A stretch of DNA of 64,000 nucleotides, taken from contig NZ_CP008852.1 in NCBI RefSeq assembly GCF_000725345.1, positions 1,331,693-1,395,692 of the forward strand. Direction: 5' to 3'. Positions 49,750-58,995 of this stretch are shown here, one piece after another. The notes beneath the pieces were generated by a model. The model ran no database searches, had not been told where the DNA came from, and saw only the letters and a program-made list of their open reading frames with translations. This stretch comes from Pelosinus sp. UFO1 (GTDB lineage: Bacteria; Bacillota; Negativicutes; DSM-13327). Positions within the stretch are counted from its first letter, which is position 1, and each line of letters opens with the position of its first letter. The translations under genes were made by a program, and so were the position numbers.

Positions 49750-50922
49750 ATGAGAGCTTTTTATGTTGAAGCAGACTGGGCTCCCAAGGAGGGATACCAG
49801 TTGTCCGAGCGTGAGCTAAGCACTAAGCGGGCACTGAGGGGCAATTCCATTTGGAAAAATATTAAAGGATCTGTAGTTGATCGTCCCATACCCAAATACG
49901 ACGACGATCAGGTATTAATTAAAGTTGGAGCGGCAGGTATCTGTGGCACGGATGCACATCTTCTGCGCCAGGATGAGAACGGCTATTCCAAATATGACGG
50001 ACATTCTAAGTATCCGATTATCACAGGACATGAATTCTCTGGTGAAATTGTTGAAGTTGGTAAAAAGGTCAAAAAATTAAAAGTTGGCGATCTGGTCGGT
50101 GTGGAATCCATGCATTGGTGTGGCGAATGCGACGCTTGCCGCCGCGGGATGTTCAATCAATGTAAGGATTTAGAGGAACCAGGACTTACCTATGATGGTG
50201 GGTTCGCCGAGTATGCTGCTGTAAGAGCAAAATATTGTTATCCGCTCAATGATATTGTCAATTATTATGGCGATAAAATGACGGCGTTAGAGTTAGGGGC
50301 GCTGATTGAACCAACAGGCGTCGCATATAATGGTTTATTTGTACGCGGTGGTGGTATTCGGCCTGGCGGGCATGTGGTGGTGTTTGGTGCAGGTCCAATT
50401 GGGCTTGCCGCAATTTCACTGATGAAAACAGCAGGTGCGGCAAAATTGATTTGCTTTGAAAGCATTCCTGAAAGGGTAGAGCTGGCTAAACAATGTGGTG
50501 CCGACGCAGTCTACAATCCGTTAGATTTTAAATCGCCGGATGAGCAGGCGCAAATGCTTCTGGAACTCACCAATGGAGCTGGGATTTCGCTGTTTGCTGA
50601 ATGTGCGGGCGCAACGAAATTCACCTATCCGGTGATGGGCAAGTCGCTAGCCATCGGTGGTAAAACCATTCAAATTGGGCATACCATTGGTCTTACGCCA
50701 GTTGATATTTTTAACTGGCAATGGAATGCAGCTACCATCAGCGGCTCTAACGGACAATCCGGTCAGGGGATTTATCCAGATGTCATTGCATTAATGGCGT
50801 CAGGTCGTATTGATATGCGTAAAATGGTCACGGGACGTTATCAGCTCGAAGATATTGAAGAAGGAATGAAGATTACAGCTGGAAAGGTTCTGGTTTCAAC
50901 GGCATATGAAAAACGAAGCTAA
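49750..50922 (+). CDS. Zn-dependent dehydrogenase, IolM-like (scyllo-inosose dehydrogenase type)
   Basis: The 390-residue MDR enzyme has catalytic-zinc ligands Cys65 (GICGTDAH) and His94-Glu95 (TGHEFSG). Structural-zinc cysteines are 124, 127, 130 and 138, and the Rossmann motif is GAGPIGLAA. The extended N-terminus MRAFYVEADWAPKEGYQLSE, the RGGGIRPGGHVVV block and the late SGQGIYPDVIALMASGRIDM resemble Thermotoga TM0412 (IolM). That enzyme oxidises scyllo-inosose to a diketo-inositol. ATG 49750 behind AAAGGGGG is chosen over ATG 49732. First gene of the catabolic operon; repeat D forms its upstream region. Confidence 0.85.
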   Translation: MRAFYVEADWAPKEGYQLSERELSTKRALRGNSIWKNIKGSVVDRPIPKYDDDQVLIKVGAAGICGTDAHLLRQDENGYSKYDGHSKYPIITGHEFSGEIVEVGKKVKKLKVGDLVGVESMHWCGECDACRRGMFNQCKDLEEPGLTYDGGFAEYAAVRAKYCYPLNDIVNYYGDKMTALELGALIEPTGVAYNGLFVRGGGIRPGGHVVVFGAGPIGLAAISLMKTAGAAKLICFESIPERVELAKQCGADAVYNPLDFKSPDEQAQMLLELTNGAGISLFAECAGATKFTYPVMGKSLAIGGKTIQIGHTIGLTPVDIFNWQWNAATISGSNGQSGQGIYPDVIALMASGRIDMRKMVTGRYQLEDIEEGMKITAGKVLVSTAYEKRS

Positions 50923-51050
50923 AAAAGTACTCATCGTTACTTGAAGTTAAATGATAAAAAAATCAGCATTAGAAAAAACCGAAAGATACGAGAAGTAAGC
51001 TGAATTACAAAATATCAAAAATAAATAAAAAAATTAGGAGGAATATAACA

Positions 51051-52010
51051 ATGTCGAAATGGCAAATTCCCGCAAAAGGCGGCAATATGGAAGCAGATAA
51101 CGGCATCTACTATCAGAACATGACGAACCGGGAGGTGGCGGAAAGACTCAAAAAGAATGACGTCATTTTGATTCCCGTCGGTTCCACAGAAAATCATGGA
51201 CCGAACTCACCTTATGGTGAAGACACATATCTTGATACGCGCCTTTGCGAACAAGTAGCAAAAGCAACCGGTTGTACGGTAGCTCAACCAATATGGTATG
51301 GTTCACATCCTTATCATCATCTGGGCATGCCTGGTACTATCATGATACCGGAAGAAACACTGGCAGATTATCTTTGCTATGTATTCGCCGGATTCTGGAA
51401 TACTGGTTTTCGGAAGATGATTGTCGTCAATGGGCACGGACAAGATTATGTAATCCCATTGGCAATTCATAAGTTTGGTAAAAAATTTCAAGTACCCGGG
51501 ATTGTCTTATATGTTCATTTCTGGAATTGTGCTAAAGAGCAGCTTGATATTAAAGAAAATGGTGGTCCTTACAATACGCCGTTCATTCATGCTGATGAGG
51601 TGGAACAATCCTGGTCGTTGGCTTTATTTCCTGAACTTTGCAAACAAGAATATGCTGTTGCAACCAAAGCAGCGCCCATGCTGCCGCCGGGACATATCAA
51701 CAATTCGGCCGAACGTGGCGTAGGTCCGATCAAATGGTACAATGCTTTCGGGTCGGTAGGTATGGAGTGTATCTGCACGCCTGAAGGAGTAATTGGTGAT
51801 CCTACACAGGCAGATGCTGAAAAGGCACGTGCTGGCGTGGAACGCACATTGGACTACTTGGAAAAGTTAGTAAATGATATTCTGGAAAAGTATCCGGCAG
51901 GTGAGCTTCCTCCTACTGAAAAAGTAACCCAACGCAAACGTGAAGATATTGAAGCTGTTATCAAAGGCCCGACTAATGGCGGTCGTCATATTTATACACT
52001 GACCTATTGA
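51051..52010 (+). CDS. Creatininase-family amidohydrolase, IolN-like
   Basis: The 319-residue protein has creatininase-fold metal ligands: Glu and His in GSTENHGPNSPYGEDTYLDTRL, with the following Asp, His in VVNGHGQDY, and Glu in HADEVEQSWSLALFP. The creatininase superfamily includes Thermotoga IolN, which hydrolyses 3,5-diketo-inositol to 5-keto-L-gluconate, and it follows iolM there as here. By context this is the ring-opening step. An unusually long N-terminus (about 30 residues before the first strand) is present. AGGAGG precedes the ATG. Confidence 0.85.
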   Translation: MSKWQIPAKGGNMEADNGIYYQNMTNREVAERLKKNDVILIPVGSTENHGPNSPYGEDTYLDTRLCEQVAKATGCTVAQPIWYGSHPYHHLGMPGTIMIPEETLADYLCYVFAGFWNTGFRKMIVVNGHGQDYVIPLAIHKFGKKFQVPGIVLYVHFWNCAKEQLDIKENGGPYNTPFIHADEVEQSWSLALFPELCKQEYAVATKAAPMLPPGHINNSAERGVGPIKWYNAFGSVGMECICTPEGVIGDPTQADAEKARAGVERTLDYLEKLVNDILEKYPAGELPPTEKVTQRKREDIEAVIKGPTNGGRHIYTLTY

Positions 52011-52086
52011 TGTTTGACTTTTTTATCTATTAGAAAATGGTTGAGTAACTTATTCTATAAATTAAGAGTAAAAGGGGATAAGAAGA

Positions 52087-53160
52087 ATGAAAAAACGTCC
52101 AACAAAATGTAAAGCTGCTTTTATGTATGGTCCGAAAGATTTAAGATTTGAGGATTTGGAATTGCCACCGCTGCAACCTTATCAGGTGCTGATTAAACTC
52201 AAAGCCTGCGGTATTTGTGGTTCCGATGTTGAATGCTATGAAGGTGAATCCGCTGAAGGACGTTACGATATAGCGCCGTATGTGCCTGGCCATGAATGGG
52301 CAGGACAGGCTGTAGAAATCGGCAGCGCTGTAACTTCAGTAAAGGTGGGTAATAAAGTTGTTGGTGACTGCGTACTGCCTTGTAACAATTGCGCAAATTG
52401 TAAAGATGGCAAAATGCCTTCTGCCTGCCTGAATATGCGTGAACTTGGTTTTCGTCCCGATTCTCCCGGCGGTTGGGGTGAATATATGATTTTAGAAGAA
52501 CAATATACCCATGTAATCCCTGATGATTGGGGGTATGAATTGGGTGCTTGGGTAGAAACCTTCAATGTTGGCTATTGGGGCGTATGGGGCAACGGTTGCA
52601 ATCCCGATGCTTCCGACGATATTGCCATTATTGGTGCAGGCCCCATCGGTATGTGTGCGGCAATGGTTTGTGCGGCTTCTGGTGCTAATGTTATCGCCAT
52701 TGACCCTTTGGAAAAAAGACGTCAGAATATTTTGAATTATGGTGCAAATCATGTGGTAGACCCGACTGCTTGCAATGTAGAAGAAAAATTAAAAGAATTG
52801 ACAAATGGACGCGGTCCCTCTGTAGTCATTGAATGTTCCGGCAATGACATCGGTATTGCTTCGCTGTTCGATATCGCTGGTCATTCTGCCCGTGTTGGTG
52901 TAGTAGGGCATTCTATTGGACGTAAAGTACCCGTAGAAATCGGCAAGACTATCTGGAAAACGCTTCGCCTTTCTGGTTCTGGCGGTACGAATAAATGGTT
53001 CCCTAAAACGATTCGCTTTATGTCACGTATTAAAGACAAATATGATTTTGCCGCTTTGAATTCTCATCACTATGATTTCTTTGAGCTGGACAAGGCTATG
53101 GATCTTGCCTGCCACCATAAAGATATTGCGCGTAAGGTTATGCTGACATTTAAGGATTAA
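52087..53160 (+). CDS. Zn-dependent polyol/sugar dehydrogenase (MDR family)
   Basis: The 357-residue enzyme has catalytic Cys in ACGICGSDVECYEG, GHE in VPGHEWAGQ, structural-zinc cysteines in CVLPCNNCANCKDGKMPSAC and the nucleotide motif IGAGPIGMCAAMV. Sequence character is that of sorbitol/L-idonate/threonine dehydrogenases. It is distinct from the IolM-like gene at 49750, being shorter at the N-terminus. In the inositol context it could reduce or oxidise a keto-acid intermediate or process another cyclitol. The exact reaction is not assignable. Start ATG 52087 follows AAGGGG. Confidence 0.87.
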   Translation: MKKRPTKCKAAFMYGPKDLRFEDLELPPLQPYQVLIKLKACGICGSDVECYEGESAEGRYDIAPYVPGHEWAGQAVEIGSAVTSVKVGNKVVGDCVLPCNNCANCKDGKMPSACLNMRELGFRPDSPGGWGEYMILEEQYTHVIPDDWGYELGAWVETFNVGYWGVWGNGCNPDASDDIAIIGAGPIGMCAAMVCAASGANVIAIDPLEKRRQNILNYGANHVVDPTACNVEEKLKELTNGRGPSVVIECSGNDIGIASLFDIAGHSARVGVVGHSIGRKVPVEIGKTIWKTLRLSGSGGTNKWFPKTIRFMSRIKDKYDFAALNSHHYDFFELDKAMDLACHHKDIARKVMLTFKD

Positions 53161-53210
53161 GGTATCTGCTTTACTTAATTTTCTACAAATACAAAATCTG
53201 AGTATGAAAT

Positions 53211-53243
53211 TGGAAAGGGTGAGTGTTATGCTTCACTCTTTCC
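53211..53243 (+). other. Hairpin before the IolO-like gene
   Basis: GGAAAGGGTGA (53211-53221) pairs with TTCAC-T-CTTTCC (53231-53243). No T-run. The AAACGTTT palindrome at about 53260-53267 just after it could be part of an operator. Confidence 0.4.
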
Positions 53244-53286
53244 GACTAATCAGGCAATCAAACGTTTAAAGAAGGGGGGGATAAGG

Positions 53287-54108
53287 ATGAAACAGTGGAA
53301 ACTTGCGGTATCTTCTGCTGACGAAGCACCGCATACTGCACCGATTTTACTACAGGGCGATATTTGCAGCAATCTACGAGCGGCAGCTTGCTTAGGCTAT
53401 GATGCGATTGAGGTACATACCAGAGAAACCGCGGATTTAAATTATTCTGCAATTGCACAAACCGTAAAGGAGTGCGGCACAAAAGTTTGTATGGTCATTA
53501 CGGGTCGACTGAACACAGAAGGTCGCTGCAACTTGATTGATGATGTGCCTTACATTACTAAAGCTGCGATGGACGGTATGAAACAGTATATTGATATGGC
53601 ACAAAAACTTAATGCTGATCTTGTGGTCGGCTGGGTTAAAGGTAACATTCCACCCGGCGGTAAACGTGATAAATATATGGATAGATTGGCAAAGCATTTG
53701 AGGGAACTTGCGGATTATGGAGCAAAGCGTAATGTGAAATTAAATCTTGAAGTCATCAACCGCTATGAGGTTAATGTATTCACAACGGCTGAAGAAACGA
53801 TGGAGTTTCTAGAGCACTATAAAATCGACAATTGCTATGTGCACTTGGATACCTTCCATATGGGGATTGACGAAAGTGATCCGGTCACTGCAATTCAAAG
53901 GTGTAAAGGAAAGCTCGGTTATATGCATTTTGCCGATAATTCGCGGCGTTATCCCGGAAGTGGGCAGTTTGATTTTCGGAAGATTCTTAAAACATTAGAC
54001 GAAATCGGTTATGTGGGGTATTTGTCCGTAGAATGCCTGCCAGAGCCGGATGGGCAGACCGCGGCAGAAAAAGCCTCTGTTTTTTTAAAAAAATTATTTG
54101 AGGAGTAA
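53287..54108 (+). CDS. TIM-barrel sugar epimerase, IolO-like (5-keto-L-gluconate epimerase type)
   Basis: The 273-residue xylose-isomerase-like barrel has the four metal ligands of this family: Glu in LNLEVINRYEVNVF, Asp in HLDTFHMGIDE, His in GYMHFADNSRRYPGSGQFDF, and Glu in YLSVECLPEP. INRYE, LDTFHM, HFADxNR..PG.G.FDFR and SVECLP are shared with Thermotoga TM0416 (IolO), which epimerises 5-keto-L-gluconate to D-tagaturonate. The ATG is behind GAAGGGGGGG. It follows the IolM- and IolN-like genes. Confidence 0.87.
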   Translation: MKQWKLAVSSADEAPHTAPILLQGDICSNLRAAACLGYDAIEVHTRETADLNYSAIAQTVKECGTKVCMVITGRLNTEGRCNLIDDVPYITKAAMDGMKQYIDMAQKLNADLVVGWVKGNIPPGGKRDKYMDRLAKHLRELADYGAKRNVKLNLEVINRYEVNVFTTAEETMEFLEHYKIDNCYVHLDTFHMGIDESDPVTAIQRCKGKLGYMHFADNSRRYPGSGQFDFRKILKTLDEIGYVGYLSVECLPEPDGQTAAEKASVFLKKLFEE

Positions 54109-54252
54109 CTTTATATAACATCTTTTTTAAATCATTTAAAATATTCAGAATAGGACGACAACATAGCTAATTACAATGCAATAAAATGACCGCTAGGTCA
54201 AGTTTATTCTCCAATGGAATTTATCAAGTAGTAGAAGGGGACGATAAAGCTC

Positions 54253-55716
54253 ATGGATAATCAAATTACAAAAGAAGAGACACTTCTCCAACAACCAGAT
54301 CAATCATTAAATAAAGAGAAACCCACACCAAAATCATATTTAAGGATTATCGCACTTATATCAACATTTGGGGGATTACTCTTTGGATATGATACAGGTG
54401 TTGTTAATGGTGCTTTACTGTATATGTCGCGCCCGGATCAATTAAATCTTACTCCCTTTATGGAGGGCCTTGTTGCAAGTTCACTTCTTTTTGGAGCGGC
54501 TTTGGGAGCTGTAATGGGGGGGCGTCTGTCTGATAAATACGGTCGGAAAAAAAATATTTCTTATTTGGCTATCGTATTTTTCTTTGCGACAATCGGCTGT
54601 GCGTTAGCTCCAAATTCGGATGTCATGATTGGATTTCGTTTCTTACTCGGTTTGGCTGTAGGCGGTGCTTCAGTTACAGTGCCAACATATTTAGCAGAAA
54701 TGTCTCCAGTGGAAGATCGCGGTCGTGTGGTTACACAAAATGAGCTGATGATCGTAACAGGACAATTTTTAGCATTTCTTATGAATGCGATTCTGGGGAA
54801 TCTTTTTGGGTCAACTGGTCATATTTGGCGCTACATGTTATCTATTGCTACAATACCGGCTGTGGTTTTGTGGGTGGGTATGCTTACAATGCCAGAGAGC
54901 CCGCGTTGGCTGGTATCAAAAGGAAGGATCGGCGAGGCGTTAAATGTGTTAAAACGCGTACGGGATGAAGCACGTGCAGTTGTTGAATTAGGTGAGATTA
55001 AAGAACTTTCTGATGCTGAAGCGCATTTAGAAAAAGCAAATATAAAGGAGTTTGCTATAACACCTTGGATTCGCCGACTTTTATTTATTGGAATCGGAGT
55101 TGGAATTGTTCAACAAATTACGGGTGTAAATGCTATTAATTATTATGGAACGCAAATTCTGAAAGAGGCCGGCTTTAGTATGCAGGCAGCTTTGATTGCC
55201 AATACAGCAAATGGTGCTATTTCCGTAACAGCAACTTTAGTGGGTATGTGGTTATTGGGAAGACTCGGCCGACGAAAAATCTTTCTCATAGGGCTTACAA
55301 TGACGACTATTACACAATGTTTCATTGGCATTTCTTCAATGACATTATCTGATCAATCTTATTTTCCTTATCTTATTCTTTCGATGACAGTTACCTTTAT
55401 GGCCTTTCAGCAAGGATGCAGCGCACCTGTTACCTGGCTTATCATGTCGGAAATATTTCCTTTGCGTCTACGGGGGCTGGGAATGGGTACGGTAGTGTTT
55501 TTTTCGTGGATAGCTAATTTTACCGTCGGATTAGGTTTTCCTGTTTTATTGAGTAGCATTGGTTTGTCACAGACCTTCTTTACATTTGCCTTTGGCGGAT
55601 TTATGGCCATCTTATTTGTTGCCAAATGGCTTCCCGAAACAAAGGGACGTTCTCTTGAACAATTAGAACAATGTTTTCAAAATTACAAAACTATTGATTG
55701 TAGGAAATTGGAGTAG
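54253..55716 (+). CDS. MFS sugar porter, probable inositol transporter (IolT-like)
   Basis: The 487-residue proton symporter has 12 hydrophobic segments after a polar N-terminal tail of about 30 residues. Sugar-porter signatures are GGLLFGYDTGVVNGALLYM, GGRLSDKYGRKK, PESPRWLVSKGR, QQITGVNAINYYGTQIL, GRLGRRKIFL and PETKGRSLEQLE. GYDTGVVNGAL is typical of Bacillus IolT and IolF. It would be a second route for inositol besides the ABC system. Start ATG 54253 is about ten bases after AGAAGGGG. Confidence 0.9.
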   Translation: MDNQITKEETLLQQPDQSLNKEKPTPKSYLRIIALISTFGGLLFGYDTGVVNGALLYMSRPDQLNLTPFMEGLVASSLLFGAALGAVMGGRLSDKYGRKKNISYLAIVFFFATIGCALAPNSDVMIGFRFLLGLAVGGASVTVPTYLAEMSPVEDRGRVVTQNELMIVTGQFLAFLMNAILGNLFGSTGHIWRYMLSIATIPAVVLWVGMLTMPESPRWLVSKGRIGEALNVLKRVRDEARAVVELGEIKELSDAEAHLEKANIKEFAITPWIRRLLFIGIGVGIVQQITGVNAINYYGTQILKEAGFSMQAALIANTANGAISVTATLVGMWLLGRLGRRKIFLIGLTMTTITQCFIGISSMTLSDQSYFPYLILSMTVTFMAFQQGCSAPVTWLIMSEIFPLRLRGLGMGTVVFFSWIANFTVGLGFPVLLSSIGLSQTFFTFAFGGFMAILFVAKWLPETKGRSLEQLEQCFQNYKTIDCRKLE

Positions 55717-55756
55717 AAAAAACGAATTTAAGATAGTTAGGAGGAGGGAAATAACT

Positions 55757-56584
55757 ATGAAACTGGGGATAAATGAAGCTACCTGTAAAGGAAATTCTAC
55801 CTTGGAAAAAGACTTACTGCTTTGTGAAAAGTACCACTATAGTTATATTGAAATTAGGCTGGATATGCTGAAAGATTATTTGAAAGGGCATTCCATAGAA
55901 GAACTGCAAAATTTCTTTAAAACAAGTCATGTCAAGCCTTATGCATTTAATTCTATTGAAGATATTAATTTTCGCACGGAGCAACAATGGGAAGAGGTAG
56001 TTGCGCTATTTACCTTCGCTTGTGAGATGGGGCAAAAAATTGGCAATCCTTATATCATTGTTGTCCCCACAATGGGTGACGATATGATCCAAAAGACGGA
56101 AAAGGAAATATTTGACGATAGTGTTAAAGTACTGCGAAAATTATCCGATATCGCCACATCATATGGAATGAAATTGGCATTTGAGCCTATCGGAAACTCA
56201 CGTTGGTGTGTCCGCAATCTGGAACAATGCATGGACATTATCAATGCAGTAGATCGAAAGAATGTCGGTGTGGCATTGGATGCGTTTAATCTCTTTCTTT
56301 ACAATAAGCTACAGAATATTGATTCCCTTGAACTCGTTCCGGCAGAAAAGATCTTTGTTTATCACATTGATGACAGTGAAAACTTGCCGTTGTCGGTGTT
56401 AGATCATTGCCACAGATTGTTTCCCGGTGACGGTGTTATCCCTCTTGCGGCAATTACACAAAAACTTCATGCAAAAGGCTATGATGGTATTGCTTCGGTA
56501 GAGCTTTTCCGACCAGAATATTGGGCGATGGACCCCGATGAAGTTTTTCGTTTGGCAGCAGAAAAAACAAAACAATTTTTATAA
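55757..56584 (+). CDS. iolI: Inosose isomerase-like TIM-barrel protein (IolI)
   Basis: The 275-residue protein matches Bacillus IolI (2-keto-myo-inositol isomerase) along its length: MKLGINEATCKGNSTLEKDL, LLCEKYHYSYIEIR, LKGHSIEELQNFFKTSHVKP, VLRKLSDIATSYGMKLAFEP, EKIFVYHIDDSENLP and SVELFRPEYWAM. Metal ligands Glu, Asp, His and Glu fall in LAFEP, VALDAF, VYHIDD and SVELF. It interconverts inosose isomers so that other inositols can enter the pathway. ATG 55757 with GGAGG is used; a longer frame from 55694 overlaps the previous gene. 40 bp after the MFS gene. Confidence 0.9.
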   Translation: MKLGINEATCKGNSTLEKDLLLCEKYHYSYIEIRLDMLKDYLKGHSIEELQNFFKTSHVKPYAFNSIEDINFRTEQQWEEVVALFTFACEMGQKIGNPYIIVVPTMGDDMIQKTEKEIFDDSVKVLRKLSDIATSYGMKLAFEPIGNSRWCVRNLEQCMDIINAVDRKNVGVALDAFNLFLYNKLQNIDSLELVPAEKIFVYHIDDSENLPLSVLDHCHRLFPGDGVIPLAAITQKLHAKGYDGIASVELFRPEYWAMDPDEVFRLAAEKTKQFL

Positions 56585-56611
56585 TTAATATATTTTTAGG
56601 AGGAAAAACAA

Positions 56612-57631
56612 ATGATAAAACAGCTAAAAATTGGCATAATCGGAATGGGCAGAATTGGTAAGCTGCATGGCAACAATTTAGCGTTTTCTGTGCCTAATGC
56701 AAAAATTGAAGCGGTAGCTGATCTTTTTCTAAATGATGAAATGCGTGCTTGGGCACAAGGCCTGGGCGTACATAAAATTTATGATAATCCAGCACAGATT
56801 TTTGCCGATCCGACAATTGAAGCCGTATTCATCTGCTCATCGTCAGAAGCGCATGCCGACTTAATCATTCAAGCGGCAGTGGCAAAAAAACACATTTTCT
56901 GCGAAAAACCAATTCATACTGATGCCGCTAAGATTCGCGAGGCGCTTGCAGCTGTAGAGAAAGCAGGTGTTAAACTGCAAGTCGGTTTTGTACGCCGATT
57001 TGACCATAATCATAAAAAAGTAAGAGACATCGTGGCTTCAGGCCAAGTCGGCAAACCACACATTGTAAAGGTTACTTCGCGGGATCCCGAGCAGCAACCA
57101 ATGGAATATATAAGTACATCCGGCGGAATTTTTCTCGACATGACAATTCATGACTTTGATATGGCGCGTTATCTTTCCGGTAGTGAGGTGACTGAGGTCA
57201 CAGCAATCGGCGCAATTAAAATTGATGAAAGAATCCGAGAATTTTCTGATGTAGATACGGCGATTGTTTTGCTCAAATTCGAAAACGGCGCTATTGGCGT
57301 AATTGATAACAGCCGGGCTGCTCACTATGGTTACGACCAGCGCGTGGAAGTGCATTGTGACAAAGGCTGCGTGCAGGATTACAATGATCTCATTGATACG
57401 ACGACGATCAGTACGAAAGATGGTGTTTGCAGTGAACGACCAAAATGGTTTTTCCTCGAACGTTATAATCAAGCGTTTATCGCCGAGGCACAAGAATTTA
57501 CGGCTGCGGTTTTAAATGATACCGAGCCCTCTGTTACAGGAATAGATGGGCTAATGCCTGTATTGATTGCCAAAGCCGCACAAAAATCATTGGATGAAGG
57601 ACGTACTGTCAAATTAACAGAATTCGCCTAA
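56612..57631 (+). CDS. iolG: Gfo/Idh/MocA oxidoreductase, inositol 2-dehydrogenase-like (IolG)
   Basis: The 339-residue NAD(P)-dependent enzyme has the Rossmann start KIGIIGMGRIGKLHGNNLA, the conserved EKPIHTDAAKI with catalytic-type Lys (about 98-108). The C-terminal part has GGIFLDMTIHDFDMARYLSGSEV, where Asp and His fall in the MTIHDFDM motif used for inositol oxidation. It would convert myo-inositol to scyllo-inosose, the substrate of the IolM-like enzyme. AGGAGG precedes the ATG, 28 bp after iolI. Other members act on sugars, so the exact isomer is open. Confidence 0.9.
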   Translation: MIKQLKIGIIGMGRIGKLHGNNLAFSVPNAKIEAVADLFLNDEMRAWAQGLGVHKIYDNPAQIFADPTIEAVFICSSSEAHADLIIQAAVAKKHIFCEKPIHTDAAKIREALAAVEKAGVKLQVGFVRRFDHNHKKVRDIVASGQVGKPHIVKVTSRDPEQQPMEYISTSGGIFLDMTIHDFDMARYLSGSEVTEVTAIGAIKIDERIREFSDVDTAIVLLKFENGAIGVIDNSRAAHYGYDQRVEVHCDKGCVQDYNDLIDTTTISTKDGVCSERPKWFFLERYNQAFIAEAQEFTAAVLNDTEPSVTGIDGLMPVLIAKAAQKSLDEGRTVKLTEFA

Positions 57632-57812
57632 TTCATGATTCGTCTCTGCTAATACAATTCTAATGGTGATGCCACTGTGAAAAGTCTTTTGAGTTATTGA
57701 TATTCATTTTGCATTTGGCTTGTTGCAGTGGCATCATTGGGTTTATGATACTGGATGGATTGAAAAACATATAGTATTAGTCCTTATATAAATACAAAGG
57801 AAGAGCCTTACT

Positions 57813-58556
57813 ATGATGTCTATTACACTCGGGATTTATATATTTATTGTACAATTTATGTCTTTTATTATTAAGGGTCTGGTTGGTTTCGGAAACCCTC
57901 TTTTATCCAATCCGCTCATGGCAATGAAACTAGATAATAAGGTCATTACTCCTGCTAACCTGTTACTGGATACTCCAATTAATGCTTGGATTGTGTGGCA
58001 AAATCGCAAATTTTTTTCTGTAAAAAAAACTGCACCTATTGTAATTCTCATTATGCTAGGTGTCATTCCTGGTACATTATTTTTAGAAATAGGGACTCCA
58101 TGGATCATTAAAGTTCTTCTCGGTGTATTTATTATTGGATTAGGTATCGAAATGGTTACCAGAAACCGCAGTGGCAATATCAAACCTAATGTAGCTCTAA
58201 AGATAATAATATCAATTGCCTCAGGTTTCATGGCGGGCTTGTTTGGCATTAATATGTTATTTTTAACTTATTTTGAACGCATTGCCATAGATCGAAATGA
58301 ATTTCGCAGCAACGTATGCTTTGTCTTTCTGGTTGAAAATATATTTCGTTTTATTGTCTATGCCGCAACAGGAGTATTTCAACCAGTCGTTTTTCAGATA
58401 TTTGCAATATCAGTGCCGGCAGCAGTACTGGGAGTGTTTGTAGGCAGCAAAATTGACAAAAAATTAGATGAAAAAATGGTAAACCAATTGGTAATTGCTA
58501 CTTTTATCTTGGGTGGTATCAGTATTTTGATAAAAGCGCTTATTTTTAAAGAGTAG
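57813..58556 (+). CDS. TauE/SafE-family membrane permease
   Basis: The 247-residue protein has about eight hydrophobic segments. Family traits include a first half beginning FIKGLVGFGNPLLSNPLMAMKLDNKVITPANLLLDTP and a mirrored second half with KIIISIASGFMAGLFGINMLFLTYFERI, ending PAAVLGVFVGSKIDKKLDEKMVNQLVIATFILGGISILIKAL. TauE/SafE permeases move sulfite, sulfonates or organic anions, mostly out of the cell. It stands 180 bp after iolG. It might export an acid product, but the substrate is unknown. Start at ATG 57813 or the adjacent 57816. Confidence 0.88.
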   Translation: MMSITLGIYIFIVQFMSFIIKGLVGFGNPLLSNPLMAMKLDNKVITPANLLLDTPINAWIVWQNRKFFSVKKTAPIVILIMLGVIPGTLFLEIGTPWIIKVLLGVFIIGLGIEMVTRNRSGNIKPNVALKIIISIASGFMAGLFGINMLFLTYFERIAIDRNEFRSNVCFVFLVENIFRFIVYAATGVFQPVVFQIFAISVPAAVLGVFVGSKIDKKLDEKMVNQLVIATFILGGISILIKALIFKE

Positions 58557-58621
58557 AAACTTTAAACACTTATGCCTGATGAAAAGAAATAGTAAGAGAA
58601 TTCCATATACAGGTGAGGGCA

Positions 58622-58711
58622 ATGATAAAAATTAAGAGGACATATGAAATTAAAAAATTATTACGGGAATACCCTTTAATTATGCCGGTTTACGCAATAA
58701 AACCTGCATAG
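58622..58711 (+). other. Small ORF of uncertain status
   Basis: ATG 58622 after GGTGAGGG opens 29 codons (MIKIKRTYEIKKLLREYPLI...) to TAG 58709. The ribosome site is plausible, but the product is unrecognised. A CTGCAT/ATGCAG hairpin follows at about 58704-58728. It may be a remnant or a leader peptide. Confidence 0.25.
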
Positions 58712-58740
58712 AAATAATATCCATGCAGATTTAAACTGAA

Positions 58741-58995
58741 TATTCTGTAACTTGGTGTACTTTTGTAAACGCCATGTGCATTACCGATAGCTACTGCTAA
58801 AGCATTTACGTCAGTGCCTTCATAAAACTGCTTTGCTTCTTGTACAGATGTCGCCATTATTTTGTTAGACCATGATCCAAATGCACAGCGACTGGCACTT
58901 TTGCTTTTTTAGCAGCGTCTATCATAACTGGTCCAATTAAATGTAGAGGTGAATATTTCAACCTACCTTCGGCAATTTGAAGAAAGCTCATCCCT
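58741..58995 (-). pseudogene. Class II (zinc) fructose-bisphosphate aldolase-like remnant
   Basis: Read from right to left, one frame gives FLQIAEGRLKYSPLHLIGPVMIDAAKKAKVPVAVHLDHGLT, then a stop at about 58850. After a deletion, a shifted frame gives ATSVQEAKQFYEGTDVNALAVAIGNAHGVYKSTPSY. Both are hallmark class II aldolase blocks (metal-binding HLDHG and GTDxLAVAIGNxHG). The family includes Bacillus IolJ, the aldolase of the phosphorylating inositol route. Start and end are missing. The remnant sits opposite in orientation to the inositol cluster. Confidence 0.8.
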
